NCBI RefSeq assembly: GCF_017311415.1
Contig: NZ_JAEKIS010000001.1
Coordinates: 372,001 to 436,000 of the forward strand
Length of the DNA stretch: 64,000 nt
Source: Salipiger abyssi
GTDB lineage: Bacteria > Pseudomonadota > Alphaproteobacteria > Rhodobacterales > Rhodobacteraceae
Direction: 5' to 3'
Shown here: piece after piece, positions 51,065-59,555 of the stretch
Position numbering within the stretch: the first letter of the stretch is position 1
Layout of the letters: the number at the start of each line of letters is the position of its first letter
Made by a program: the position numbers and the translations under genes
Notes under the pieces: generated by a model
What the model was told of the DNA's origin: nothing
Database searches by the model: none
What the model saw: the letters and a program-made list of their open reading frames with translations, nothing else

Positions 51065-51811
51065 ATGACCGTGACAATCGACCCCTCTGAAATCGCCAAG
51101 TTCGAGGCCATGGCCGCCGAATGGTGGGATCCGAACGGCAAGTTCAAGCCGCTGCACATGATGAATCCGGTGCGGCTCGACTACCTCACCACCCAGATCG
51201 CCGGCGAATACGGGCGCGACCTGTCGCAACCCGAACCCTTTGCCGGGCTGCGCATTCTCGATATCGGCTGCGGCGGCGGGCTGCTTTGCGAACCGATGGC
51301 GCGGCTCGGGGCCGAAGTCGTGGGCGTGGACGCCGCCGAGCGCAATATCCCGGTGGCGATGACCCATGCGGCGCAGTCGGGGCTCGAGATCGACTATCGC
51401 CACACCACCGCCGAGGCGCTGGCCGAGAGCGGCGAGCGCTTCGACGTGGTGATCAATATGGAGGTGGTCGAGCATGTGGCCGACCCGCTGGCCTATCTCA
51501 CCGCCTGCCGGCAGCTTTTGAAACCGGGCGGGTTGCACCTGTGTTCAACGCTCAACCGCAACCCCAAGAGCTTTGCCATGGCCATCGTCGGCGCGGAATA
51601 CGTCATGCGCTGGCTGCCCAAGGGCACGCATGACTGGTCGAAATTCATCACGCCGGACGAGCTTTACAAGCTGCTGAGCGAGGCCGGGCTGGAGCCGGTG
51701 GACCGCAAGGGCTTTGTCTTCAACCCGGTGAGCTGGTCGTGGAAGATCTCCGACCGCGACCTGTCGGTGAACTATGTGACGGCGGCGCTCAACCCGGAGG
51801 TCTCCGCATGA
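51065..51811 (+). CDS. ubiG: Bifunctional O-methyltransferase UbiG
   Basis: UbiG carries out both O-methylations of ubiquinone biosynthesis (2-octaprenyl-6-hydroxyphenol and 3-demethylubiquinone). The 248-residue protein starts '[20 protein letters not shown]', has the SAM site '[20 protein letters not shown]', and '[17 protein letters not shown]', followed by the family-specific '[20 protein letters not shown]'. It overlaps the YciI-like gene by 4 bases. Confidence 0.97.
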   Translation: MTVTIDPSEIAKFEAMAAEWWDPNGKFKPLHMMNPVRLDYLTTQIAGEYGRDLSQPEPFAGLRILDIGCGGGLLCEPMARLGAEVVGVDAAERNIPVAMTHAAQSGLEIDYRHTTAEALAESGERFDVVINMEVVEHVADPLAYLTACRQLLKPGGLHLCSTLNRNPKSFAMAIVGAEYVMRWLPKGTHDWSKFITPDELYKLLSEAGLEPVDRKGFVFNPVSWSWKISDRDLSVNYVTAALNPEVSA

Positions 51812-52107
51812 GTCTGATTCCCGAGGGGCAAAGCCTCTTTGTCATCGACATCACCTATGCGGTGCCGTTCGAGCAGATCGAGCCGGTGCTGGCGCCGCAT
51901 ATGGACTTCGTGAAGAAAGGCTATGCCGAGGGGCATTTCCTGACGTCGGGCCCGAAAAACCCGCGCAGCGGCGGGGTTGTGATCGCCATGGGCACCTCGA
52001 AGGCCGATATCGAGGCGCTGATGGCGCAGGATCCCTTTGCTCAAGAGGGCGTGGTGACGATGGAGATCACCGAGTTTTCGGCCTCGAACCGGGTGCCGGG
52101 GCTGTAA
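51808..52107 (+). CDS. YciI-family protein
   Basis: A 99-residue alpha/beta dimeric protein of the YciI/DGPF group: '[20 protein letters not shown]' strand, the typical '[20 protein letters not shown]' segment with a conserved His, and '[13 protein letters not shown]'. Members are small catalysts or binders of unclear role. It is translationally coupled to ubiG (ATGA overlap), which hints at a link with ubiquinone metabolism but does not prove it. Confidence 0.88.
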   Translation: MSLIPEGQSLFVIDITYAVPFEQIEPVLAPHMDFVKKGYAEGHFLTSGPKNPRSGGVVIAMGTSKADIEALMAQDPFAQEGVVTMEITEFSASNRVPGL

Positions 52108-52298
52108 GTCGCGCCCAGACTTTTGCCGGCACCGGCAGGCTTTGCCGCAAGGATCTGACGCGCGATATGTCACCGATATCTTGCGGGCGGGCTGCACGAC
52201 ACCTATCTCCGTTGCAGCCAAGTACAGGGATGCACTGAACATGGACAAGATTCTCGCCGCCTTCACCCTTCCGGTCCCGCTGCGAGAAGTCCTGCCCA

Positions 52299-53882
52299 AT
52301 GCCTGCATCCGTTTCCCTGTCCAACCTGAGCTACTCCACGCCTGACGGCACATCCCTTTTCTCCGATCTCAACCTGACATTCGGCCCCGAACGCACCGGC
52401 GTCGTCGGGCTGAACGGCGCCGGAAAAAGCACGCTTCTGCGTCTGATCGCCGACGAGCTGCAACCCGCGTCGGGGCAGCTCAGCCTGCGCGGCTCCGTTG
52501 CCCTGATGCGCCAGGACGCGATGGAGACCGCGGGCGAAACCGTTGCCGATCTCCTCGGCGTCGGTCCCGCCCTCGATTTGCTGGACCGCGCCGAGGCCGG
52601 CGAGGCAACCGCCGGAGAGCTGGCCGGGGCCGACTGGACCCTGCCCGCCCGGATCGAGCCGGCGCTTGCACGCTGCGGCCTCGTGGCCAGGCCGCAGACC
52701 CCGATTGCAACCCTGTCCGGAGGCCAGCGCAGCCGGGCGGCGCTGGCGGCACTGATCCTGGCGGAACCCGATATCCTGCTGCTGGACGAACCCACCAACA
52801 ATCTCGACCGCGAGGGGCGCCGGGCGGTGATCGACCTTCTGCGCGGCTGGAACAGAACGGTGATCGTCGCCAGCCACGATCGCGAGATTCTGGAAGAGAT
52901 GGATGCGATCGTCGAGCTCACCTCGCTCGGTGCGACCCGCTATGGCGGCAATTACACCGCGTACCGGCAACAGAAGGCCATCGAACGCGACGCCGCCGCG
53001 CATAGCCTCGCCCATGCCGAAAAGGCCCGGAACGAGGCGGCGCGCCGGGCGCAGCAGGCCGCGGAGCGCAAGGCCCGCAAGGATGGTGCGGGGCACAGGG
53101 CCCGGGCGGGGGGCAGTCAGGCGAAGGCGCTTCTGGATTTCGCCAAGGGCCGGGCCGAGGCGTCGGGGGGCGCCGGCGCGCGTCTTCGCGAAGCGCGGCG
53201 CGATGCGGCGGAGCTTGCGCTCTCCGCCGCCCGTGAACAGGTCGACGTACTGACTCCGCTCCACATGGAGCTTGCCCCGACCGGGCTGCCCGCCGGCAGG
53301 ACCGTGCTGCGGCTGGACCATGTGACCGGCGGATACGACCCGGAGCGGCCTGCCATCCGCGACAGGTCGCTCACCGTCACCGGACCGGAGCGCATCGTCA
53401 TCGCGGGGCCGAACGGCAGCGGAAAGACCACCCTGCTCAAGCTGATCACCGGCCAGCTCCGCCCCATCAGCGGACAGGTGGACCTGCCGGTCTCCTGGGC
53501 GTTTCTGGATCAGCATGTCGGATTTCTCGATCCCGGGCTGACCCTGCGCGAAAACTTCCTGCGCATGACCCCTGCCGCGAATGAACATATGGCACATGCC
53601 GCCCTTGCCCGCTTCGGGTTCCGCGCCGGCGATGCGCTGCGTCGCGTGGCCGCGCTGAGCGGAGGGGAACGCCTGCGCGGCGGTCTTGCCTGTGCACTGG
53701 GCGGCACGCCGCCGCCAAGCCTGCTGATCCTCGACGAACCGACCAATCACCTCGATCTCGACGGCATAGACGCGCTGGAATCGGCGCTGGCGGCCTATGA
53801 CGGCGCCGTGCTGGTCGTCAGCCACGATCAGGCGTTTCTGAGCGCCATCGCGCCCGGACGGGTCTTCCAGATACAGTCATGA
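52299..53882 (+). CDS. ABC-F family ATPase
   Basis: A 527-residue soluble protein with two ABC ATPase domains in one chain and no membrane segments, as in ABC-F translation factors. Domain 1: Walker A 'GLNGAGKSTLLRL', signature 'LSGGQRSRAALA', Walker B 'DILLLDEPTNNLD'. The linker (about 220-330) is charged and helical ('EKARNEAARRAQQAAERKA'). Domain 2: 'GPNGSGKTTLLKL', 'LSGGERLRGGLA', 'LLILDEPTNHLDLDG'. It probably acts on the ribosome; an antibiotic-protection role is possible but not shown. A 191-base leader precedes it. Confidence 0.92.
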   Translation: MPASVSLSNLSYSTPDGTSLFSDLNLTFGPERTGVVGLNGAGKSTLLRLIADELQPASGQLSLRGSVALMRQDAMETAGETVADLLGVGPALDLLDRAEAGEATAGELAGADWTLPARIEPALARCGLVARPQTPIATLSGGQRSRAALAALILAEPDILLLDEPTNNLDREGRRAVIDLLRGWNRTVIVASHDREILEEMDAIVELTSLGATRYGGNYTAYRQQKAIERDAAAHSLAHAEKARNEAARRAQQAAERKARKDGAGHRARAGGSQAKALLDFAKGRAEASGGAGARLREARRDAAELALSAAREQVDVLTPLHMELAPTGLPAGRTVLRLDHVTGGYDPERPAIRDRSLTVTGPERIVIAGPNGSGKTTLLKLITGQLRPISGQVDLPVSWAFLDQHVGFLDPGLTLRENFLRMTPAANEHMAHAALARFGFRAGDALRRVAALSGGERLRGGLACALGGTPPPSLLILDEPTNHLDLDGIDALESALAAYDGAVLVVSHDQAFLSAIAPGRVFQIQS

Positions 53883-53961
53883 TCCGCTGCCCGGCGCCAG
53901 CTCTGAAATCAGCGCTGCCGGCAAAGATCCGGAATTGACCGCAAGAGCGGCAGAGCGTCGG

Positions 53962-54135
53962 TCACTTGCCGCCGTCTCGCGCGATCCGGGCCTTGCGGAG
54001 CTGCTCGGTCTTGGCGTCGCGCTTGTGCTTTTCGTCGTCGAGAATCTGCCGGGCGGCGCGGCTTGTCTTGTCCATCACCGTTTCCGCGCGCGGCGCGGCG
54101 GGCTTGAACAGGGTATCTTTGGTAAGTTTCGCCAT
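53962..54135 (-). CDS. Small basic conserved protein (57 residues)
   Basis: A short gene: ATG at 54135 after GGAG 8 bases upstream, stop at 53962. It begins 'MAKLTKDTLFKPAAPRAETV', continues with 'MDKTSRAARQILDDE' and ends 'ARDGGK'; it is rich in Lys/Arg/Asp/Glu and should be helical. I have a sense of similar short proteins in Rhodobacterales, but no known function. Its strong ribosome site and coherent composition argue that it is real. It lies downstream of cspA on the same strand. Confidence 0.7.
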   Translation of the reverse strand: MAKLTKDTLFKPAAPRAETVMDKTSRAARQILDDEKHKRDAKTEQLRKARIARDGGK

Positions 54136-54289
54136 CTCGGAATCTCCATTTCAGGTTGATCTTCAAGACTGCGCAACACTCGGGTCGCCTGCGATCTTGC
54201 GAGCGCTCGCGTCCGATATGGGACAACCGGTGCCCCATCGGTTGCAGATATGACCGTTTCCCGAAAGACGGCGTCACATCTTGCAGAAA

Positions 54290-54319
54290 GGCGGGAGCAG
54301 TCCTCAGACAGCCCCCGCC
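54290..54319 (-). terminator. Terminator hairpin after cspA
   Basis: GGCGGG (54290-54295) and CCCGCC (54314-54319) close a stem that extends by three more pairs including one G-U. On the minus-strand transcript it is followed by UUUCU, so it probably ends the cspA message. Confidence 0.55.
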
Positions 54320-54340
54320 CCTAGTCGGCTCGTCGCGGGC

Positions 54341-54547
54341 TTATGCCAGCGCGATATTGGTCGCCGATTCGCGACCGTCACGACCGCTTTCGAGGTCGAA
54401 GGTCACGGCCTGGCCGTCATCGAGCTGATGCAGACCGGCGCGCTCAAGCGCGGAAATATGGACGAAAACGTCTTTCGAACCTTGCTCGGGGGCGATGAAT
54501 CCGAAGCCTTTTTGGGCGTTGAACCATTTCACGGTGCCATTGGCCAT
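54341..54547 (-). CDS. Cold-shock protein, CspA family
   Basis: A 68-residue single-stranded nucleic acid-binding protein with the RNP1 '[15 protein letters not shown]' and RNP2 '[15 protein letters not shown]' motifs. It acts as an RNA chaperone or transcription antiterminator. The roughly 175-base region upstream (54548-54722) is probably the long 5' leader usual for csp genes, though I cannot define its structure. Confidence 0.96.
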   Translation of the reverse strand: MANGTVKWFNAQKGFGFIAPEQGSKDVFVHISALERAGLHQLDDGQAVTFDLESGRDGRESATNIALA

Positions 54548-54722
54548 CGTGAGATCTCCTAGTTTGGTGCCGTCCGCAGGATGCGACGACCGGGCTCAGT
54601 GTCGTCATAGGATCAACTGAGGCCGCTAGGAAACAGAAGTCGTAAGAAGAAGCTTAGCCTCACCCGTGTAGAGCGAGATGGCCCTTACCACAAGGACAAA
54701 CGCTCAGGCGGTGCAATACGGG

Positions 54723-55163
54723 CTATTCCGCTTCGAGCTTCAGCCGCAGCTCGCGCAGCACCGGCAGCGCCGCGCGGACCTTTTCGGCGCCCAGCTCGCC
54801 CACCATTTCCGAGATCACCGGCGTCATCGCCGCCAGCGCCGCCTCGCGGGCGCGTTTGCCGGCCGGGCTGATCGAGACCATCTTGCGCCGCGCATCGTCC
54901 CAGTCGGGGCGGATATGCACGTAGCCGGCGATCTCCAGCTTGGCCAGGGTATTGGTCATCGCGCCCCGGGTGACGTGAAAGCTGCGCGCGAGCTGCGCGG
55001 GAGAGCGTTCGTCCTGCACCCGGGCGAGATGGTTCAGCACCGAGAAATGCGAAATCTCCATGCGGTCCGGCAGCACCCGCGTCAGCCGGTTCCGCAACAG
55101 CTGATCCGCCGTCAGCAGCTCGCTGAAGAGCGAGATCGCAAGCGCATTCTCAGGATTCGTCAT
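54723..55163 (-). CDS. MarR-family transcriptional regulator
   Basis: A 146-residue winged-helix repressor. The core is 'EISHFSVLNHLARVQDERSP', the recognition helix region 'SFHVTRGAMTNTLAKLEIAG', and the wing 'PDWDDARRKMVSISPAGK' (D-x-R-x-K). Such proteins usually control a nearby gene, often by sensing aromatic or oxidised small molecules. Glutaredoxin and comF are the adjacent genes, but the target is not evident. Confidence 0.92.
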   Translation of the reverse strand: MTNPENALAISLFSELLTADQLLRNRLTRVLPDRMEISHFSVLNHLARVQDERSPAQLARSFHVTRGAMTNTLAKLEIAGYVHIRPDWDDARRKMVSISPAGKRAREAALAAMTPVISEMVGELGAEKVRAALPVLRELRLKLEAE

Positions 55164-55275
55164 GCCGGGCCGGTCGATGCCAAAGGGGTTTCACGGGGAT
55201 GGGATCGGCACTTTCTGGACGCGGCGCCGCGCAAGGTCAACAAAAACCCTTGCCCGACCGCCGCTTGCCCGGGGC

Positions 55276-55533
55276 TCAGCCCGCCAGCAGCGCGTCGAGC
55301 TTGCCGGCGCGTTCCAGCGCATAGAGCTCGTCGCAGCCGCCCACATGGGTGGGGCCGACAAAGATCTGCGGCACGGTGCGACCGCCATTCGCGCGCTGCA
55401 CCATCTCGGGCCGGCGCGAGGGGTCTTCCATCACGTCGATCTCGGTGAACTCGGCGCCCTTGGAGCTGAGCAGGCGTTTGGCGGCGTGGCAAAAGCCGCA
55501 ATAGGGCGTGGTGTAGATTTCGATCGGTTGCAT
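55276..55533 (-). CDS. grxC: Glutaredoxin 3
   Basis: An 85-residue dithiol glutaredoxin with active site CGFC in 'IYTTPYCGFCHAAKRLL', the cis-Pro 'GGRTVPQIFVG' and the glutathione-binding 'THVGGCDELYALERAGKL'. It reduces disulfides and glutathionylated proteins in the cytoplasm. It lies 39 bases downstream of comF on the same strand. Confidence 0.96.
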   Translation of the reverse strand: MQPIEIYTTPYCGFCHAAKRLLSSKGAEFTEIDVMEDPSRRPEMVQRANGGRTVPQIFVGPTHVGGCDELYALERAGKLDALLAG

Positions 55534-55572
55534 CTTGGGTCCCTTCGGGAGGTTCGGGGCATTTGAAGGGAT

Positions 55573-56301
55573 TTAGGGTCGCTTTGCAACGCGTGCCAGC
55601 ACGCAGACACAGACCCGCCGTGCGCCGCCCGCAAGACAGGCCTCTGCCGCCGCCGAAAGCGTCGCGCCCGATGTCATCACATCGTCGACCAGCAGCACCG
55701 GCCTGTCGCGGATCAGCGCGGCGCGGTTCGGAGCGACCCGGATCGCCGCACCCAGCGTCTCGAATCGCGCCTCGCGGCTCTTGCCGTCCAGCACCGGCGT
55801 GTGGCGCGCGCGCTCCAGCGCGTCGGGGCTCCAGCCGATGCCCAGCGCGCGCGCCAGCGCCTGGGCCAGCAGCGCCGACTGGTTGAAACGCCGGCGCAGG
55901 TGGCGGCGCGGATGCAGCGGCACCGGCACCGCGATCATGCCGTCCTCCAGCAGCGGGCGCGCCTGCCGGGCCATCCAGCCGCCCGCCACCGCCGCAATGT
56001 CGTGCCGATCGCCATGTTTCAGCATCAGCACCAGCTTGCGCCCGTTGTCGCGATAAAGCAGCGCCGCGCAGCCCGCCTCCCAGGGCCGGGGCACGCTCAG
56101 GCATTCGTCGCAAAACTCCGCCCGATCCGAGGCGCCGGGCAGCGGCACGCCGCAGGCGCTACAGGACAGCCCGGCGAGGAACGGCGTGTCGCGCCAACAT
56201 CCGCCGCAGAGGCCGAAATCGGTCTCCACCAGCCCGCCGCAGATCAGGCAGCGCGGCGGGTAGATCACGCGCAGCACGGTTTGCAACGCCGCCCCGAACA
56301 T
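55573..56301 (-). CDS. comF: ComF-family phosphoribosyltransferase-like protein
   Basis: A 242-residue double zinc-finger/PRTase protein. Cysteine pairs 'PPRCLICGG', 'LCGGCW', 'CSACGVPLPG' and 'EFCDECL' form the N-terminal zinc finger. The PRPP-binding loop is 'RPVLLVDDVMTSGATLSAAA' and the 'RRRFNQSALLAQALA' helix precedes it. In competent bacteria it is needed for DNA uptake; in alphaproteobacteria its role is less clear. Divergent from the methyltransferase gene by 14 bases. Confidence 0.9.
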   Translation of the reverse strand: MFGAALQTVLRVIYPPRCLICGGLVETDFGLCGGCWRDTPFLAGLSCSACGVPLPGASDRAEFCDECLSVPRPWEAGCAALLYRDNGRKLVLMLKHGDRHDIAAVAGGWMARQARPLLEDGMIAVPVPLHPRRHLRRRFNQSALLAQALARALGIGWSPDALERARHTPVLDGKSREARFETLGAAIRVAPNRAALIRDRPVLLVDDVMTSGATLSAAAEACLAGGARRVCVCVLARVAKRP

Positions 56302-56315
56302 TCTAATCAGCCTCC

Positions 56316-57137
56316 ATGTCGAACCCCGCCCCCCTCACCGACCGAACCGCGCTGTTGCGCCACCGCGCCCGCGCCGCGCGCGACCCCGCGCTCTTCCTGC
56401 AAGAGGCCGCACGGGAAGAGGTGCAGGATCGGCTCTTCGTGGTTAACAGGACGTTTACGGCACCCGCCGTGGTGACCGGGTTCCCGCAGATCTGGGAAAG
56501 CGCTCTGCCCGGTGCGAAGATCGTCGCCGATGACGAGGTGCTGGCGCTCGACGAAGGGGCACACGATCTGGTGGTGCATGCCATGGCGCTGCATTGGGCC
56601 AACGACCCGGTCGGCCAGCTTGTGCAATGCCGCCGCGCGCTCAGTGCCGACGGGCTGCTGCTGGCGCTCTGTTTCGGCGGCGAGACCCTGCACGAGCTGC
56701 GCGCGGCACTGGGACAGGCCGAGGTCGAGGTCACCGGCGGGCTGTCGCCCCGGATCGCGCCGATGGGCGAGATCCGCGATCTCGGCGCGCTGCTGCAACG
56801 CGCCGGGCTGGCGCTGCCGGTGGCGGATTCCTTTACCCTGACGGCCAGCTACGATTCCGCCCTGCATCTCATGCGCGACCTGCGCGCCATGGGCGAAACC
56901 AACGCGCTGACCGGGCGGCTGCGGCACCCGACGCGGCGCGGCGTGATGCTGCGCGCGGTCGAGCTCTATGCCGATGCCTTTGCCGGATCCGATGGCCGCG
57001 TGCCCGCCTCTTTCGAGATCGTCACCCTGACCGGCTGGGCCCCGGACGAGAGCCAGCAGAAGCCGCTGCGCCCGGGATCTGCGGCGCAACGTCTCGCCGA
57101 CGCCCTGAACACGGCGGAAACGCCTCTGAAAGATTGA
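56316..57137 (+). CDS. Degenerate SAM-dependent methyltransferase-like protein (NDUFAF5/BioC-like)
   Basis: A 273-residue protein. The back half of a class I methyltransferase is clear ('LVVHAMALHWANDPVGQLVQ', 'GLLLALCFGGETLHELRAAL') and matches the NDUFAF5-like group seen beside comF and hemH in alphaproteobacteria. Motif I, the Gly-rich SAM loop expected near residues 45-60, cannot be seen; 'TAPAVVTGFPQIWESALPG' occupies the place. Enzyme activity is therefore doubtful, and a structural or assembly role is possible. The start ATG 56316 is 14 bases from comF on the other strand. Confidence 0.75.
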   Translation: MSNPAPLTDRTALLRHRARAARDPALFLQEAAREEVQDRLFVVNRTFTAPAVVTGFPQIWESALPGAKIVADDEVLALDEGAHDLVVHAMALHWANDPVGQLVQCRRALSADGLLLALCFGGETLHELRAALGQAEVEVTGGLSPRIAPMGEIRDLGALLQRAGLALPVADSFTLTASYDSALHLMRDLRAMGETNALTGRLRHPTRRGVMLRAVELYADAFAGSDGRVPASFEIVTLTGWAPDESQQKPLRPGSAAQRLADALNTAETPLKD

Positions 57138-57197
57138 ACTCTTTTCAGGAAGCGATACCTAACGTTTTCAGTCATGGAAGCAGATCAGGACAGGACC

Positions 57198-58259
57198 ATG
57201 CTTGACGCCACCAGAAATGCCGCGCGCCCGGCGCATGCGCCTTCCGATCACCCCGAGATCGCCAAGCCGAAGGTCGGCGTGCTGCTGGCCAATCTCGGCA
57301 CGCCCGACCATTACTCCTACTGGCCGATGCGGCGCTATCTGAGCGAGTTCCTCTCGGATCAGCGCGTCATCGACTATCCGAAATGGAAATGGCAGCCGAT
57401 CCTCCAGGGGATCATCCTGTCGAAGCGCCCTTTCAGCTCGGGCGAGGCCTATAAGTCGATCTGGAACGAAGAGCTGAACGAAAGCCCGTTGATGACCATC
57501 ACCAAGCGGCAGACCGCCGCCATCGCCGACAGCATGCGCGCGCGCTACGGCGATCAGGTCATGGTGGATTTCTGCATGCGCTACGGCAACCCGTCGACGC
57601 AGTCGAAGGTGCGGGCGATGACCGAGGCCGGCTGCCGCAAAATCCTGTTCCTGCCGCTCTATCCGCAATATGCCGGCGCCACCTCAGCCACCGCCAACGA
57701 CCAGTTCTTTCGTGCGCTTATGGAGGAGACCTGGCAGCCTACTGCCCGGGTCGTGGACCCCTATTTCGAACATCCGAAATATATCGAGGCGCTGGCCGCG
57801 TCGGTTGAGCGGGGTTATGCCGATATCGCCGAGAAACCCGACATTCTCGTGGTCAGCTATCACGGTATGCCCAAGCGCTACCTGATGCAGGGCGACCCCT
57901 ATCACTGCCAGTGCCAGAAAACGACTCGGCTGCTGCGCGAGCGGCTGCGCTGGGACGAGACCCAGATCACCACCACCTTCCAGTCCGTCTTTGGCCCCGA
58001 GGAATGGCTGCGCCCCTATACGGTCGAGCATGTGGCCGAGCTGGCGAAGCAGGGCAAGAAGAAGATCGCGGTCATCGCGCCGGCCTTTTCCGCCGACTGC
58101 ATCGAGACGCTGGAAGAGATCAACGAAGAGATCCGCGAAAGCTTTGAGCATGCGGGCGGCGAGCAGTTCACCTATATCCCCTGCCTCAACGACGAGCCGG
58201 CCCATATCGACGCGCTGTCTTCGGTGATCGAGGAGAACATGGGCGGCTGGCTGGAGTAG
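57198..58259 (+). CDS. hemH: Ferrochelatase
   Basis: Ferrochelatase inserts Fe2+ into protoporphyrin IX, the last step of protoheme synthesis. The protein has 353 residues from ATG 57198 (AGGACAGG upstream; ATG 57174 has no ribosome site). It has 'VGVLLANLGTPD', 'LFLPLYPQYAGATSAT', the metal-binding His in 'VVSYHGMPKRYL', and 'AFSADCIETLEEI'. The C-terminus 'NDEPAHIDALSSVIEENM' is usual. No C-terminal [2Fe-2S] cysteine cluster is evident. Confidence 0.96.
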   Translation: MLDATRNAARPAHAPSDHPEIAKPKVGVLLANLGTPDHYSYWPMRRYLSEFLSDQRVIDYPKWKWQPILQGIILSKRPFSSGEAYKSIWNEELNESPLMTITKRQTAAIADSMRARYGDQVMVDFCMRYGNPSTQSKVRAMTEAGCRKILFLPLYPQYAGATSATANDQFFRALMEETWQPTARVVDPYFEHPKYIEALAASVERGYADIAEKPDILVVSYHGMPKRYLMQGDPYHCQCQKTTRLLRERLRWDETQITTTFQSVFGPEEWLRPYTVEHVAELAKQGKKKIAVIAPAFSADCIETLEEINEEIRESFEHAGGEQFTYIPCLNDEPAHIDALSSVIEENMGGWLE

Positions 58260-58284
58260 GTGGGACAGGTGGGACGTGGGGTGC

Positions 58285-58350
58285 TGGTGGGTTGAAAACC
58301 CACCCTACCTTGCTGCGCCTCGCTCCGTAGGGTGGGTTTTCAACCCACCA
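58285..58350. repeat. Inverted pair of the dispersed palindromic repeat
   Basis: Two 24-base copies, 58285-58308 and 58327-58350, are exact reverse complements of each other across an 18-base spacer. Each copy is itself a small palindrome with a GGTGGGTT/AACCCACC stem. The unit matches the copy at 46639-46662 apart from its loop. Together they can fold into one 24-bp hairpin or two small ones. They lie downstream of hemH, likely acting as its terminator. Confidence 0.8.
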
Positions 58351-58373
58351 TCCCCAACCCATCGGCACAAAAG

Positions 58374-58402
58374 AAAAAGGCGGCGCCGAAGCACCGCCTT
58401 TT
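58374..58402 (-). terminator. Rho-independent terminator of the small secreted-protein gene
   Basis: A 9-bp stem (58375-58383 with 58394-58402, AAAAGGCGG/CCGCCTTTT) closes a 10-base loop. On the minus strand it is followed by a T-run (A-rich 58371-58378 on the plus strand). This is a strong intrinsic terminator for the gene at 58429-58623. Confidence 0.85.
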
Positions 58403-58428
58403 CCGTGTTCTGTTCGCGATCCGTTGGA

Positions 58429-58623
58429 TCAGTCAGCCGAAGCAGCTGCTGCAACCACGGCGATCAGGATCAGCGGGATCAGGATGCCAGCGGACGACGA
58501 GCTTTGCTGAGCTTCTTCCACAACCACGACGGGCTCCATGACCACGTCGTCTTTTGCGTAGGAGCCGGCCATTGCGGTGGATGCGGTGGCGGCGAGCACA
58601 GCGGCGAGAGCGAGTTTCTTCAT
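58429..58623 (-). CDS. Small exported protein with signal peptide and C-terminal hydrophobic segment
   Basis: A 64-residue protein: signal peptide 'MKKLALAAVLAATASTAMAG', an acidic linker with four consecutive Val and 'EEAQQSSSSAG', and a C-terminal hydrophobic helix 'ILIPLILIAVVAAAASAD'. ATG 58623 follows GGAGGATAAC; an upstream in-frame ATG at 58674 is disfavoured. It looks like one of the short conserved membrane/envelope proteins next to hemH in Rhodobacterales. Function unknown. Confidence 0.82.
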   Translation of the reverse strand: MKKLALAAVLAATASTAMAGSYAKDDVVMEPVVVVEEAQQSSSSAGILIPLILIAVVAAAASAD

Positions 58624-58766
58624 GTTATCCTCCAGATAATCGCCTGACGTAGCCAGATTTTCCACGTCAAGCACCCAAGACTTACCTCGTAGATCTGTCT
58701 AAGCAGCAATTCACGGGGAATGCAAATCCAACTTAGCGTTCGGATTTGCCCGTCAACCCTCTGTCG

Positions 58767-59357
58767 TCAAATAAGCAACACCTGCGTACCAACTTGCGCC
58801 ATGCCATAAAGTTGCTCGATATGCTCGTTGTAGAGCCCGATGCAGCCGTTGGAGGAGCGACGGCCGATCTTGCGCGTGTCGTGGGTGCCGTGGATGCGGT
58901 AATAGGTCCAGCTCAGGTGCATGGCGCGGGTGCCGAGCGGATTGTCGGGCCCCGGACCGACATAGTCCGGCCATTCCGGATTGCGCTGCTTCATCGAGGG
59001 CGTCGGGCGCCAGTCGGGCGCCGGATCCTTCAGCGTTACCCGGGTGCGGCCGCGGCGCGTCAGATCCTCGCTAAGCGGCACCGAGCAGGGATAGAGATGA
59101 TAGGTGCCATTCTCTTCCCAATAATGCAGCGCACGCGAGGTGATATCCACCAGGATCGCACCGTTGTTCAGCGACGAGAAATGCGGCTGCCAGTCGAGCG
59201 TGCGGAAGCTCGAGATATTACGGCGCACGATCTGCGACAGATCGCGCTCGATCTCGACGGTTCCCGCACCGTTCACATCCTGGGCCAGCGCCGGAGTTCC
59301 GATCGCGGCCGCGCCTGCGGCCAGAAAGGCGCGACGGTCAAAACGCTTCTGTGTCAT
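58767..59357 (-). CDS. L,D-transpeptidase (YkuD family), Tat-exported
   Basis: A 196-residue cell-wall cross-linking enzyme that forms 3-3 links or attaches proteins to peptidoglycan. A twin-arginine signal 'RFDRRAFLAAGAAAIG' ends near 'ALAQD'. The YkuD domain has 'GAILVDITSRALHYWEENGT' and the catalytic block 'YRIHGTHDTRKIG' followed by 'SSNGCIGLYN', with the nucleophile Cys and its His. A second transpeptidase lies 0.8 kb away beyond a CAP-domain gene. Confidence 0.93.
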   Translation of the reverse strand: MTQKRFDRRAFLAAGAAAIGTPALAQDVNGAGTVEIERDLSQIVRRNISSFRTLDWQPHFSSLNNGAILVDITSRALHYWEENGTYHLYPCSVPLSEDLTRRGRTRVTLKDPAPDWRPTPSMKQRNPEWPDYVGPGPDNPLGTRAMHLSWTYYRIHGTHDTRKIGRRSSNGCIGLYNEHIEQLYGMAQVGTQVLLI

Positions 59358-59452
59358 CTTGGTCCGATCCTCGTTGCACAGCTATCAAAATGCCCCAAGG
59401 GGCTTTCGGCGCTATACTACGGCTTCGGTGATATGGCCGTAAAGCCTCAGTC

Positions 59453-59502
59453 GCACATCAAACGACGCTGAGACCTCGCGGTCACGGTGATGTGCGTTTG
59501 AT
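59453..59502. promoter_or_regulatory. Dyad with alternative pairings between divergent envelope genes
   Basis: GCACATCA (59453-59460) pairs with TGATGTGC (59488-59495), and ATCAAACG (59457-59464) pairs with CGTTTGAT (59495-59502). The two stems overlap and cannot form at the same time. The element is within the 198-base gap between the L,D-transpeptidase (minus) and the CAP-domain gene (plus), and may be an operator or leader switch. Confidence 0.4.
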
Positions 59503-59555
59503 TAGCGGCTCTGCGCAGGCTAAGCCGAAAAAAACGAAACGAATAAGGCAGGACA

